The notes under the pieces were generated by a model that ran no database searches, was not told the origin of the DNA, and saw nothing but the letters and a program-made list of their open reading frames with translations. A program made the position numbers and the translations under genes. Below, piece after piece: positions 49,314 through 59,100 of a DNA stretch of 64,000 nt. How positions within the stretch are numbered: the first letter of the stretch is position 1; each line of letters starts with the position of its first letter. Source of the stretch: Bacteroidota bacterium (GTDB taxonomy: Bacteria > Bacteroidota > Bacteroidia > AKYH767-A > OLB10); NCBI GenBank assembly GCA_016722525.1, contig JADKJB010000008.1, positions 124,001-188,000 of the forward strand, given 5' to 3'.

Positions 49314-50462
49314 TTAATTTGTTTTGGAATTTATTATTGCCTCTTTCAAAATTACTACAGCATCCTCGATTTGGGTTTTTGTGGTAAATCTTCCTAAACT
49401 AAATCTTATTGATGAAGCACACAAATTTTCTGACAATCCCATTGCCAATAATACATGAGAAGGTTTAGGAATTGCTGAGGTGCATGCAGAACCCATTGCC
49501 ATAGCGATGAATGGAGCCGATGTAATGATTGAGCCAGCTCTGATTCCGGGGAAACAAATGTTAGTGGTGTTTGGGATTCTGTTTTTTACACTTCCATTTA
49601 TAAATCCTCCTGAAAATTCCGTCAACTCCTGCTCAAATATTGTTCTTAAATAGGACATATTGAAGTGTCGTCCCAATATTTTTCCAAACACAGTTGAGCA
49701 GCAGCACCAGACCAATAATTCCAGGAACATTGAGTGTCCCTGCCCGCAAACCGCTTTCATGGCCGCCACCAACTAAAAGTGGTTCTAATTTTCCCTCGGA
49801 TTTTCCTCCTCACAAAAGGGCACCTATTCCCTTAGGTCCATACATTTTGTGTCCTGAAATACTTAATAGATCCGCGCCCAGATCTTGAACATCTATTCTC
49901 ATTTTGCCCGGTGCCTGCGTAGCATCACAAAAAAGGATAGCATTATGATCATGAGTTATTTTGGCAATTTCAGAAATTGGAAAAATAACTCCTGTTTCAT
50001 TGTTTGCAAGCATGGCACAAACTAAAATGGTTTCATTGGAGATTTGCTTTTCGAAATCGGCAAGATCAGGTAAGCCTTCACGATTTACTGATAATCTAGA
50101 AACCTTAAATCCCTGATGCTCTAAACGATCACAAGTTTCTAATACTGCTTTATGTTCTGTTTCCCAAGTTATTATGTGATTTCCTTTGGACTTGTAAACG
50201 CTTCCTACTCCTTGAATGGCCATATTGATGGATTCCGTGGATCCTGAGGTAAAAATAATTTCATCAAGTTCACAACCAAGCAGTTGAGAAACATATCCTC
50301 TGTTTGTTTTTACACAATCCGCTACAAATCGACCCGGTAAATGTGATGTACTGGAAGCATTTGAAAAGTGGACATTGAAAAAGGCATCATTTGCTCCAGA
50401 ACAAGCGAGTCTACAGGTGTTGAAGCATTATAATCAAGATAAATTGTGTTGGAGAAGTCCAT
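49314..50462 (-). CDS. Cysteine desulfurase, NifS/IscS family (multiple frame breaks)
   Basis: About 383 residues. The start, MDFSNTIYLDYNAST, lies at 50462. The PLP-lysine motif SISGHKMYGPKG and the catalytic-cysteine loop GSACTS (MAMGSACTSAIPKPSHVL) are visible, with the substrate-binding region ANNETGVIFP. The enzyme takes sulfur from cysteine for Fe-S cluster and tRNA thiolation. At least six single-base losses break the frame: about 50385, three in 49785-49815 (which together restore frame but spell a stop), near 49722 and near 49670. Adding a base at each yields the family sequence. Confidence 0.88.
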
Positions 50463-50471
50463 AGAACATTG

Positions 50472-50479
50472 CAAATTTA
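50472..50479 (-). promoter_or_regulatory. -7 promoter element for the cysteine desulfurase
   Basis: TAAATTTG on the minus strand matches TAnnTTTG and lies nine bases before the ATG at 50462. Confidence 0.55.
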
Positions 50480-50615
50480 AACTCCTGAAATCAATATAAA
50501 ACCCAATATTGTTTTAGGTGGGTAAATTTAATTCAATTGATTGTAATTCAACAGCATATTAATAGTAATAGAATCACTATCTTTTTCTGTAACTTTACCC
50601 GGATTTATATTTAAT

Positions 50616-53039
50616 ATGTTCCGACGGATATCCAGTATTATTTTGAGGAATAGGCGGTTGCTTTTGGTGGTAATCGGCTGTTTGACAATTTTTTTCGGCT
50701 TCATGGCCACTAAAATTCAATTGTCATATGATTTTGCCAAGATATTACCTGCTGACGATCCATTTTTCAAAGAGTATGAAAAGTTTAAAGAGACTTTTGG
50801 TGAAGATGGTACTGTTATGGTTATTGGTATCCAGGATAGTAATTTTTATCAAATCCAAAAGTTCAACGGATGGCTTAAACTAGGTCGTGATATTAAATCC
50901 ATAGATGGTATTGAAGCAGTCGTTTCTGTTGCTGAAATTTATGATATTGTTGTTAATGCCGATAAGAAAAAATTTGAGATAAAACCTTTAGTTACTGAAG
51001 CATTAAAGAATCAGGATGAACTCGATGTGGTCAAAGCCAATATCGATCGACTTACCTTCTATAAGGGATTTATTATAAGTGATGATGGCAATTCCACACT
51101 CATGGCCATCACATTCGATAAGAAGCAGCTGAATACCAAAAGCAGAATTGAAATTGTAAATCAAATTGTTTCTCAAGCGGAAGCTTTTGGTGCTGCAAAT
51201 AATATTAAACTTCATATTTCCGGCATGCCATTTATACGTACTGCCATCACAGGGAAAGTGGCTCGTGAAATGCAGTTGTTTCTTATTTTGGCAGTAGTTG
51301 TTTGCAGTATTATTTTATGGGTATTCTTTCGTTCATTTAAAGTTGTTATTTTTTCTGTAATTGTTGTGCTTGTCGGTGTTATTTGGTCCATTGGTACTAT
51401 TGCGATTTTTGGATATAAAATTACCATACTGACTGCCCTGATTCCACCGTTGATTATTGTGATTGGTATTCCAAACAGTATTTTATTGTTAAACAAATAC
51501 CATATTGAGTTCCAAAGGCATGGTAATAAAATAAAAGCACTTGCCAGAATGATTGAGCGAATAGGCCTCACTACATTTCTTGCAAATTTGACTACGGCTA
51601 TTGGTTTTGGCGTATTTTATTTTACACATAGTCGAATACTTATGGAATTTGGATTAATAGCTGCAATCAATGTAATGGCCACCTACCTGATTGCTCTCAT
51701 ATTGGTTCCAATAGTTTTTAGTTTTCTTCCCGAACCTGAAGTGAAGCATGTTAAGCATTTGCAGGCCCCACGATTGAATAAAGTGTTAGAGTTTATAGAC
51801 CGATTAGTCAGCCGTCATCACAGATCAGTTTTTGTAGTTGTAGGTATTCTCATTGTCATTTCACTTTATGGAGTTACAAAAATCACTACTGTAGGTTATG
51901 TGGTTGATGATCTTCCAAAAAATGATCCTGTTTATATTGATATGCGGTTTTTTGAGAAAAATTTTAAAGGTGTTTTGCCTTTGGAAATAACTGTAGATAC
52001 CCGGTCGCCTGGAAAAGCTCTGGATCCTGTAAATCTTCAAAAAATAAACCGGTTGGAGAAAATGCTCACCAAATATTCTGAATTCTCTAAACCTATTGCC
52101 ATTGTTGATGGTATTAAGTTTTCTTATCAGGCTTATCGTGGAGGAGATTCTAAATACCACATCCTGCCAGGCACATTAGACCTTGCTGATATGGCTTCTT
52201 TTCTTAAGGGGGATTCAGCCAATAAAGCAAATTCGTTTCGTTCTTTTCTGGATAGTTCCCGTCAGGTAACACGAATCAGTATTCAGATGGCGGATATAGG
52301 ATCACTTAAAATGAAAGTTTTGATTGATGAGATTCGACCGAGGATTGATTCAATATTTAATCCCACTGAATATACTACTTCAATTACAGGAAACAGTCTG
52401 ATATTTATGAAAGGTAACGATTACCTTTTTAAAAATTTAATGGAGAGTATCATTTTGGCAATTTTCCTGATATCTATTATCATGTTTTTGCTTTTTATGT
52501 CCTTCAGAATGATAACAGTTTCCATTTTGCCAAGTCTTATTCCGCTTCTCATCACTGCTGGCATCATGGGTTTTTTTCAGATTCCTTTGAAGCCCTCTAC
52601 GATTCTGATTTTCAGTATCGCTTTCGGTATTGCCTCTGATGGGACTATTTATTTCCTCACTAAATATAGGTTAGAGTTACGACATAATCCATTAAGTATT
52701 TCTAAAGCAGTTTCACTAACCATTCGGGAAACAGGAGTAAGTATGATTTATACCGCGATTATTTTATTCTTTGGATTCTTTATCTTTTCTGCTTCCAGTT
52801 TTGGAGGTACTGCATCATTAGGAGTTCTTATTTCTATTACTTTACTGGTTGCGATGGCTTCTAATCTTATTTTGTTGCCTGCTTTTTTGATTGCGCTGGA
52901 AAGAAGAATTGCAACAAAAGCTTTTCTACAAGAACCACTCATTCAAACATTTGATGAAGAAGAAGATATTGAGCAGGATGATTTAATAATCAGAAAAATT
53001 GATTTTGCTGCTGATGATCAGGAATACTATAAGGATTAG
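50616..53039 (+). CDS. RND/MMPL-superfamily exporter with sterol-sensing-like domain
   Basis: 807 residues, intact. Two repeated halves, each with an N-terminal helix, a large periplasmic domain and a bundle of five or six helices (AVVVCSIILWVFFRSFKVVIF and the later SIILAIFLISIIMFLLFMSF), the MMPL/Patched-like layout. Conserved GIPNSILLLNKYH and IASDGTIYFLTKYR segments correspond to the energy-coupling helices. MMPL proteins export lipids or hydrophobic compounds driven by proton gradient; the substrate is unknown. No periplasmic adaptor gene is adjacent. Confidence 0.88.
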   Translation: MFRRISSIILRNRRLLLVVIGCLTIFFGFMATKIQLSYDFAKILPADDPFFKEYEKFKETFGEDGTVMVIGIQDSNFYQIQKFNGWLKLGRDIKSIDGIEAVVSVAEIYDIVVNADKKKFEIKPLVTEALKNQDELDVVKANIDRLTFYKGFIISDDGNSTLMAITFDKKQLNTKSRIEIVNQIVSQAEAFGAANNIKLHISGMPFIRTAITGKVAREMQLFLILAVVVCSIILWVFFRSFKVVIFSVIVVLVGVIWSIGTIAIFGYKITILTALIPPLIIVIGIPNSILLLNKYHIEFQRHGNKIKALARMIERIGLTTFLANLTTAIGFGVFYFTHSRILMEFGLIAAINVMATYLIALILVPIVFSFLPEPEVKHVKHLQAPRLNKVLEFIDRLVSRHHRSVFVVVGILIVISLYGVTKITTVGYVVDDLPKNDPVYIDMRFFEKNFKGVLPLEITVDTRSPGKALDPVNLQKINRLEKMLTKYSEFSKPIAIVDGIKFSYQAYRGGDSKYHILPGTLDLADMASFLKGDSANKANSFRSFLDSSRQVTRISIQMADIGSLKMKVLIDEIRPRIDSIFNPTEYTTSITGNSLIFMKGNDYLFKNLMESIILAIFLISIIMFLLFMSFRMITVSILPSLIPLLITAGIMGFFQIPLKPSTILIFSIAFGIASDGTIYFLTKYRLELRHNPLSISKAVSLTIRETGVSMIYTAIILFFGFFIFSASSFGGTASLGVLISITLLVAMASNLILLPAFLIALERRIATKAFLQEPLIQTFDEEEDIEQDDLIIRKIDFAADDQEYYKD

Positions 53040-53139
53040 TAAAATAGAGTAAGAGTTATGAAACTAATCATGTTTTAGAGGTGTAATAATTTAACTAAGT
53101 TCGTTTGATTCATTTAATACATTTAATTATACTTTAGTC

Positions 53140-54000
53140 TTGAAAGGAATTATACTTGCCGGTGGATCCGGTACACGTTTGCATCCACTTACTTTAGCTA
53201 TGAGTAAGCAGTTGATGCCGGTTTATGACAAACCTATGATTTATTATCCTTTGTCGGTTTTAATGATGGCCGGAATTAGAGAGATATTGATTATTAGTAC
53301 TCCTCATGACCTGCCTCATTTTATCAAACTGCTTGGAGATGGAAAACGAATTGGGTGTGAATTTCATTTCGAGGAGCAGGCAGTACCCAACGGACTTGCA
53401 CAAGCATTTGTTATTGGTAAAAAGTTTATCGGCAATGACAGTGTGGCACTGATTCTGGGTGATAATATTTTTTATGGATCGGGTCTGGATGATATCCTGA
53501 CTAAAAATTTAAAACCTGAGGGTGGAGTAGTTTTTGCCTATCACGTTTCGGACCCTGAACGTTATGGCGTAGTTGAATTTAACAAGCAAGGAAAGGTGAT
53601 TTCTATAGAAGAAAAACCTAAACAACCAAAATCAAATTATGCTGTTCCAGGCTTGTATTTTTATGATAATAGTGTTGTTGAAATTGCCGAGAATTTATTG
53701 CCAAGTGCACGTGGAGAATATGAGATTACGGATGTTAATAAAGAATACCTCAGGCAAGGCAAACTAAATGTTGGTATTCTTGGTCGAGGAACGGCTTGGC
53801 TCGATACAGGAACCTTCAACTCTCTTTTGCAAGCTTCCCAGTTTGTTCAGGTAATAGAAGAGCGGCAGGGTTTGAAAATTGGTTGTATTGAAGAGTTGGC
53901 TTATCGAAAGGGTTTTATTAGCCGGGAAAAATTAATTAAAATTGCAGAACCACTGCTCAAAAGTGGATATGGTCAGTACTTACTTAATATACAAGATTGA
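53140..54000 (+). CDS. rfbA: Glucose-1-phosphate thymidylyltransferase
   Basis: 286 residues, TTG start. It makes dTDP-glucose, the first step of dTDP-rhamnose and other deoxysugars. The nucleotidyltransferase motif KGIILAGGSGTRLHPLT, SKQLMPVYDKPMIYYP, ALILGDNIFYG and EEKPKQPKSNYAVPGLYFYD are all classical. Its stop overlaps the start of the epimerase (TGATG), so the two are translationally coupled. Confidence 0.94.
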   Translation: MKGIILAGGSGTRLHPLTLAMSKQLMPVYDKPMIYYPLSVLMMAGIREILIISTPHDLPHFIKLLGDGKRIGCEFHFEEQAVPNGLAQAFVIGKKFIGNDSVALILGDNIFYGSGLDDILTKNLKPEGGVVFAYHVSDPERYGVVEFNKQGKVISIEEKPKQPKSNYAVPGLYFYDNSVVEIAENLLPSARGEYEITDVNKEYLRQGKLNVGILGRGTAWLDTGTFNSLLQASQFVQVIEERQGLKIGCIEELAYRKGFISREKLIKIAEPLLKSGYGQYLLNIQD

Positions 54001-54941
54001 TGAAAACCAGAATTTTAGTAACAGGCGGAGCGGGTTTTATTGGGAGTGCGGTTGCAGAAAAACTCGCAAAAAATCCAGATAATTTTGTTGTAATTGTAGA
54101 TAACCTGCAAACGGGTTCTCTTGAAAAATTACCAGTTGCATCCAATGATAGTATTAAATTTATTAAAGCTGATGTGAACGATTTTCGTGACATTTCAAGC
54201 ATATTTAATGCTTATAGATTTAGTTATGTTTTTCATTTTGCTGCATTGGTGGGTGTAAAACGCACTTTGGAATATCCAGTCATGGTTTTGCATGATATCA
54301 CGGGAATTAAAAATATTCTTAACCTGGCTAAAAATTCAGGAGTAAAAAGAATTTACTTTTCGTCCTCTTCCGAAGTTTATGGCGAGCCTGTTGAGTTTCC
54401 TCAAAATGAGCATACGACTCCACTTAATTCAAGACTTCCTTATGCAATTGTAAAAAATGTGGGCGAAGCTTACCTGAGAGCTTATAAACAAGAGTTCGAT
54501 CTTGATTATACAATTTTCAGATTCTTTAATACTTATGGACCTAAACAAAGTAAAGATTTTGTGATGTCAAAGTTTATTAACGCTGCTCTGAATAATAAGG
54601 ATATCACTATTTATGGCGATGGTAGTCAGAGTAGAACTTTTTGCTATATTGATGATAATGTGGATGCTTGTTTGAGTGCTTATTATAACAATCAGATGAT
54701 TAACGATGTGGTGAATATTGGAACAGATCAGGAAATTTCAATTCTTGATCTTGCTCATAAAATAATTGAAGTTTGCGGATCTAAATCTAAAATTGTGCAC
54801 CTGCCTGCTTTAAAAGAGGGAGATATGACACGTCGCTGCCCCGATAATTCTAAAATGAAGCTGCTTTTAAATCGGCCACTTACACCCATTGAGCAAGGAA
54901 TTAAAATTTTAATCGAATCAAATCAATTGATTGAATCCTGA
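54000..54941 (+). CDS. NAD-dependent sugar epimerase/dehydratase (extended SDR)
   Basis: 313 residues from the ATG at 54000. The Rossmann motif TGGAGFIGSAVAEKL, the SSSEVYGEP serine region and YAIVK catalytic tyrosine-lysine pair are present, with the FNTYGPKQ and GDGSQSRTFCYIDD segments seen in UDP-glucose 4-epimerase / dTDP-glucose 4,6-dehydratase relatives. The exact reaction is not certain. With rfbA it probably supplies a surface polysaccharide precursor for the neighbouring glycosyltransferases. Confidence 0.88.
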   Translation: MKTRILVTGGAGFIGSAVAEKLAKNPDNFVVIVDNLQTGSLEKLPVASNDSIKFIKADVNDFRDISSIFNAYRFSYVFHFAALVGVKRTLEYPVMVLHDITGIKNILNLAKNSGVKRIYFSSSSEVYGEPVEFPQNEHTTPLNSRLPYAIVKNVGEAYLRAYKQEFDLDYTIFRFFNTYGPKQSKDFVMSKFINAALNNKDITIYGDGSQSRTFCYIDDNVDACLSAYYNNQMINDVVNIGTDQEISILDLAHKIIEVCGSKSKIVHLPALKEGDMTRRCPDNSKMKLLLNRPLTPIEQGIKILIESNQLIES

Positions 54942-54948
54942 TTTTAAC

Positions 54949-55923
54949 ATGCATTCTATTGCGGAATTCAAACAAATTGTAGAAGTTGAATTAAAGAAAC
55001 TTTCTTTCAATTCTTCTCCTAAAGACCTCTATGACCCTATTGTTTATATGCTTGGTCTGGATGCTAAGCGCTTGCGTCCTATCGCACTTCTTTGTGGCAA
55101 TGAACTTTTTGGTGGCGATTATAAAAAAGCAATGATGCCGGCTCTAGGAATTGAAGTGTTTCACAATTTCACACTTATGCATGATGATATCATGGATAAT
55201 GCTCCCTTACGCCGGTCCAATCAAACTGTTCACACTCGTTGGAATTCAAATGTTGCTATTCTTTCCGGTGATACCATGTTTGTAAAGTCTTGTCAACTTA
55301 TGCTGATGACAGAAGTGGAATCAATTCGTCCGGTCATGGAACTGTTTCATAAAACAGCTGTTGAAGTGTGCGAAGGTCAACAGTTAGATATGGATTTTGA
55401 ATCCCGCAAGGACGTTTCAATAGCTGATTATATTGAAATGATTACTTTCAAAACCGCAGTACTGCTTGCCGCAAGTATGAAAATTGGTGCCCTTATTGCC
55501 GGCGCTCCTCCAGCTGATGCAACGCATTTGTATGAGTTCGGAAAACACATTGGAATTGCTTTTCAACTAAAAGATGATCTGTTGGATGTTTTTGGTGATG
55601 ATAAAAAATTTGGTAAACTTAAGGGTGGCGATATCGTAGCAAATAAGAAAACTTTTCTGTTGTTGGAAGCTCTTGCACTTGCCCAAAATGAAAATTTAGA
55701 AGAACTCAATAAGTGGATCAATGCGCCGGCTTTTGACGCTATTCAAAAAGTAAACGCAGTAACTGCAATTTATGAAAAATTAAACATCAAACATCTTACT
55801 GAATTGGAAATGGACAAGCATTTCAATGCTGCTATTTCACATTTTAATTCTATTGATGTTGCAGCACCTGCAAAACAAACTCTTTTAGAAATGGCTGAGA
55901 GGCTTATGGTAAGGGAGGTTTAA
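54949..55923 (+). CDS. Polyprenyl diphosphate synthase
   Basis: 324 residues from the ATG at 54949; an upstream in-frame start at 54931 would overlap the epimerase stop and add six residues. Both Asp-rich motifs are visible: HDDIMDNAPLRR (first DDxxD) and FQLKDDLLDVFGDD (second), as is KTAVLLAAS. The enzyme condenses isopentenyl diphosphate units in the cytosol (menaquinone side chain or carotenoid precursor). It converges with the photolyase operon. Confidence 0.92.
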   Translation: MHSIAEFKQIVEVELKKLSFNSSPKDLYDPIVYMLGLDAKRLRPIALLCGNELFGGDYKKAMMPALGIEVFHNFTLMHDDIMDNAPLRRSNQTVHTRWNSNVAILSGDTMFVKSCQLMLMTEVESIRPVMELFHKTAVEVCEGQQLDMDFESRKDVSIADYIEMITFKTAVLLAASMKIGALIAGAPPADATHLYEFGKHIGIAFQLKDDLLDVFGDDKKFGKLKGGDIVANKKTFLLLEALALAQNENLEELNKWINAPAFDAIQKVNAVTAIYEKLNIKHLTELEMDKHFNAAISHFNSIDVAAPAKQTLLEMAERLMVREV

Positions 55924-55964
55924 TAGTTTTGACTTTTTTGTGGTGTAATTTTATGAAAGATTTT

Positions 55965-57280
55965 TTATTTTTCAACCATCAGAGCCTTTTTATATACACT
56001 GAGGCATCTTTCCCTTGCAAATTTATGATCAACTATAGGTTTAGCGTATGAAAAATCTTCAAATTCAGGAACCCATTTACGGATGTATTCTAACTTAGCA
56101 TCAAACTTGCGTGTTTGTTCGGCAGGATTAAAAATCCTGAAATAGGGAGCAGCATCACAACCACTGCCTGCAGCCCATTGCCAGCCACCATTGTTAGAAG
56201 CCAAATCAAAATCGAGAAGTTTTCTGGCAAAATAAGCCTCTCCCCAGCGCCAGTCGATAAGTAAATGTTTAGTTAAAAAACTGGCAGTGATCATACGGAC
56301 TCTGTTATGCATAAATCCTGTAGCGTTGAGTTCCCTCATGCCTGCATCTACGATAGGATAGCCTGTTTGTCCTTTGCACCATTTATGAAATTCTTCTTCA
56401 TTGTTTCGCCATGGAATGCGATCGTAAGCAGGTTTAAAGGAACGCTGGGTAACAAATGGGAATTGCCATAAGATCATTTGATAAAAATCACGCCATATAA
56501 GTTCATTTAACCAAATTTCACTTTTTAATTGAATCGCTCTTTTTACAAGTTGCCTTATACTCACCGTACCAAATCGCAAATGTAAACTCAAACGTGATGT
56601 TCCATCTATTGCAGGAAAATCACGTTGTGTTCCATAGTTTTTCAGAATGGAATCAACAACTGTTGTTTCCGGAAATTCAAATTCAAATTCTTCAAACCCC
56701 ATTTGGGTCAAAGTTGGAATAGAATCAGGGAAATCTAAATTGGTGAATTGATTAGCATACTCTTTAATTGGAAAGCTTTTAAAATGAATTGGATTTAATG
56801 CTTTTAACCATTTGTTTTTGTAGGGGGTAAAAACAGTATAGGGTTTGTTATCATCTTTAGTGATTTCATTTTTTTCGAAAATTACATGGTCTTTTGATGC
56901 GAGAAATTCAATGTTGTTTTTGATGAAAAAAGCAGCTAAATCGCTGTCTCTTTGTGTCGCATAGGGTTCGTAATCGTTATTAGTGAAAACTTTTGATATA
57001 GGGAATTCAGTGCACCATTTTTCCAGGCTCCCTTTGGTGTATCATAGGCAACAAGCAATTTTGAGCCTAGACCCTTCAATTGTTCGTTTAGCTTTGTAAT
57101 TTGTTGGTAAATGAAAAGAACACGGGTATCTTTTTTATCTTCCAGTAATTCAAGAATGTTTTTATCAAAAATAAAAACGCATTGCACTTTTTTTCCCGAT
57201 CGCAAGGCATGGTGCAAGCCTGCATGGTCTTCTAATCGTAAGTCACGTCGAAACCAGAAAAAATTTAAGGTATTTTTCAT
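55965..57280 (-). CDS. Deoxyribodipyrimidine photolyase (cryptochrome/photolyase family, frame interrupted)
   Basis: About 438 residues. The N-terminal antenna domain (NFFWFRRDLRLEDHAGL) is followed by the FAD-binding domain (SLHLRFGTVSIRQL, WRDFYQMILWQFP, GYPIVDAGMRELNATGFMHN, RVRMITASFLTKHLLIDWRWG, LASNNGGWQWAAGSGCDAAP), which is of the CPD photolyase type. It repairs UV-induced pyrimidine dimers with blue light. The frame breaks at an A5 run on the coding strand (57018-57022); A6 gives AWKKWCTEFPISKVFTNN. Its ATG overlaps the stop of the TIGR01777 gene (ATGA), so the two are translationally coupled. Confidence 0.88.
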
Positions 57281-58193
57281 TTACCCAATAAATCTCTCAA
57301 TGCATGATTGGCTTGCGGGTAACTAAATGAAAAGCCCGCCGCCTCTATTTTTTTTGAAGATACCCGGGTGCCCCCTGTAACTAATTTCGACATCTCGCCA
57401 AAAAGAATTCTTATTAAAAATTTAGGAATTTTAACAAGAAGAAAACGACCGCCAAGTATATGTGTAAGTAATTTCATGAAGTTTTTGTTGCTTAAGGGAC
57501 CCGGCGCTACTGCATTGTAGGTTCCATTCCAGCTATCATTTTCTATGGCCATCATCATCATTCTGCACAGATCGTTAATGTGTATCCAGCTTTGATATTG
57601 CTGACCGTTTCCGATATAGGGAGCGAACCCAAAACGCAAAGGTTGTTTAATTTGCGGCAAAAACCCTCCTTCAGCAGCAAGTACAAGTCCTATTCTAAAA
57701 ATGACTGTTCTAATTTTTTGTTTTTCGAATTCATGAGCCGCCAATTCCCATCTTTTGCAGGTTTGTCCAAGAAAATCATCCGCTAAAGGACTGCTTTCAT
57801 TCATGATCATTTCTCCTGTATCGCCATAAATGCCAATTGCTGAAGCATTAATTATTAGTTGAACTTTATTTGGAATCACTTTCAGGCTTTCTACTAAAAG
57901 GTTGGTAGAGAAAATTCGACTGTTAATTATTTTTCTTTTTCTTCTGGCAGTCCACCGCTTATCAGCTATTCCTTCGCCGGCCAGATTGATAATCACATCG
58001 GCCAATTTAATAGCTGTTTCATCAACCTGTTTTTTTCAGGATCCCAGTGGTAATAACGGCTTCCATGAGTTTTAGTGCTTCTGGAAAGGTAAATTACATG
58101 AAAGCTCTTACTCTCAAGTAATTTGCCTAATTTAAGTCCTATCAGGCCCGTTCCGCCGGCTATTAGAATGGTTTTGTTTTGGATGGAGGTCAC
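57277..58193 (-). CDS. TIGR01777-family SDR epimerase (frame interrupted)
   Basis: About 305 residues, GTG start at 58193. The Rossmann motif ILIAGGTGLIGLKLGKL, NLAGEGIADKRW, INASAIGIYGDT and a C-terminal DUF1731-like region (GAFSFSYP-type end, AAGFSFSYPQANHALRDLL) mark this family (YfcH-like). The frame breaks at an A7 run on the coding strand (58030-58036); A8 gives EKKQVDETAIKLADVI. It heads the operon with the photolyase. TIGR01777 genes are often found next to photolyases in Bacteroidota, but the reaction is unknown. Confidence 0.85.
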
Positions 58194-58305
58194 AATCTTT
58201 AAACAGGTTGAACTACTTAATAGTTTTGATGAAATTAAACTCTAAAAATAGCAATGAAAGGCATTCAGGAGATACATGTTGAAAACTTTGAAGATTTTAA
58301 AACTT

Positions 58306-58330
58306 TACATCTAAATTCTCAGGAAATGTA
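58306..58330. promoter_or_regulatory. Inverted repeat, candidate operator
   Basis: TACAT (58306-58310) and ATGTA (58326-58330) are inverted across 15 bases, between the -33 and -7 positions of the promoter at 58335. It could be the site of the cobalamin-binding MerR regulator encoded two genes downstream. This is a short repeat and may be chance. Confidence 0.35.
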
Positions 58331-58334
58331 GTTT

Positions 58335-58342
58335 TAATTTTG
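58335..58342 (+). promoter_or_regulatory. -7 promoter element for the ferredoxin-MerR set
   Basis: TAATTTTG matches TAnnTTTG and lies 26 bases before the ATG at 58369. Confidence 0.5.
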
Positions 58343-58368
58343 AGTGCAGAAAACAATATTCCAAAGTA

Positions 58369-58686
58369 ATGAAGTTTGAGAAGCATATTTTCATTTGTAC
58401 CAATGAAAGGGTACAAGGAGAAAGAAAAAGTTGTGGAGAGGCACATGGGCTCCATTTGGTTAAGGCGTTCAAAAAATTGGTGAAAGATCATGCGCTAAAT
58501 ACCTCTGTCAGGGCGCAACGTGCAGGTTGTCTCGATGCGTGTGAATTCGGACCGTCCATGGTAGTAGACCCCGAAGGAGTCTTTTATGGAAGTGTTAAAT
58601 TGGAGGATGTGGATGAAATATTTAATGAGCATGTGTTAAACAACAGACCTGTAAAGAGGCTGGTAATAAAATTCCGGGAGAAATAA
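58369..58686 (+). CDS. [2Fe-2S] thioredoxin-like ferredoxin-domain protein
   Basis: 105 residues. Four cysteines in the thioredoxin-like [2Fe-2S] arrangement: FICTNER, KSCGEAHG, and AGCLDACEFGPSMVVDP, followed by VFYGSV. Small proteins of this kind carry one cluster and act as electron donors; the partner is unknown. It starts a plus-strand set (58369-59990) that includes an unknown protein and a MerR regulator, divergent from the photolyase operon. Confidence 0.85.
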   Translation: MKFEKHIFICTNERVQGERKSCGEAHGLHLVKAFKKLVKDHALNTSVRAQRAGCLDACEFGPSMVVDPEGVFYGSVKLEDVDEIFNEHVLNNRPVKRLVIKFREK

Positions 58687-58687
58687 T

Positions 58688-59047
58688 ATGGAGAGCTTGC
58701 AGCCTGAAAAGTACCGTCACGATTTGGAGGTTGTACGAAATACTGCGGCACAAGTGATAAAAGATTTTGGAATAGTAGGAGTAACTGTTACCTTCAGTGG
58801 GAATCCGGAAACAGCCTATCAGGAATTGCAGAATCAAGTGGCTCCTGCGCTTACCAGTCTTTATAAATTGAATCAAAATGCATTTATGGCTCTTCTTTAT
58901 CGTATAGATGTGAATGAGAACAAAGTGAAGAATTTGGAAAAATCAAGCAAAGGGACTGAGTTTTTCAATGGGCTAACGGAATTAATTATTGAAAGAGAAT
59001 TCATTAAAGTGCTCATCCGAAAACTTTTTAGTGGTCGAAATGGTTAA
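58688..59047 (+). CDS. Small conserved protein of unknown function
   Basis: 119 residues, no signal peptide. Features are a helical body with PEKYRHDLEVVRNTAAQVIK, a mid-region TVTFSGNPETAYQELQNQVA and a K/R-rich tail. I do not recognise a domain; it looks like a Bacteroidota-restricted protein. It begins one base after the stop of the ferredoxin gene and precedes the MerR gene by 53 bases, so the three are probably one operon. Confidence 0.6.
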   Translation: MESLQPEKYRHDLEVVRNTAAQVIKDFGIVGVTVTFSGNPETAYQELQNQVAPALTSLYKLNQNAFMALLYRIDVNENKVKNLEKSSKGTEFFNGLTELIIEREFIKVLIRKLFSGRNG

Positions 59048-59100
59048 TCCTCAATGTTTCACAAAAGAATATAGTTAGGTAATAGATCAATGCGTTGATT

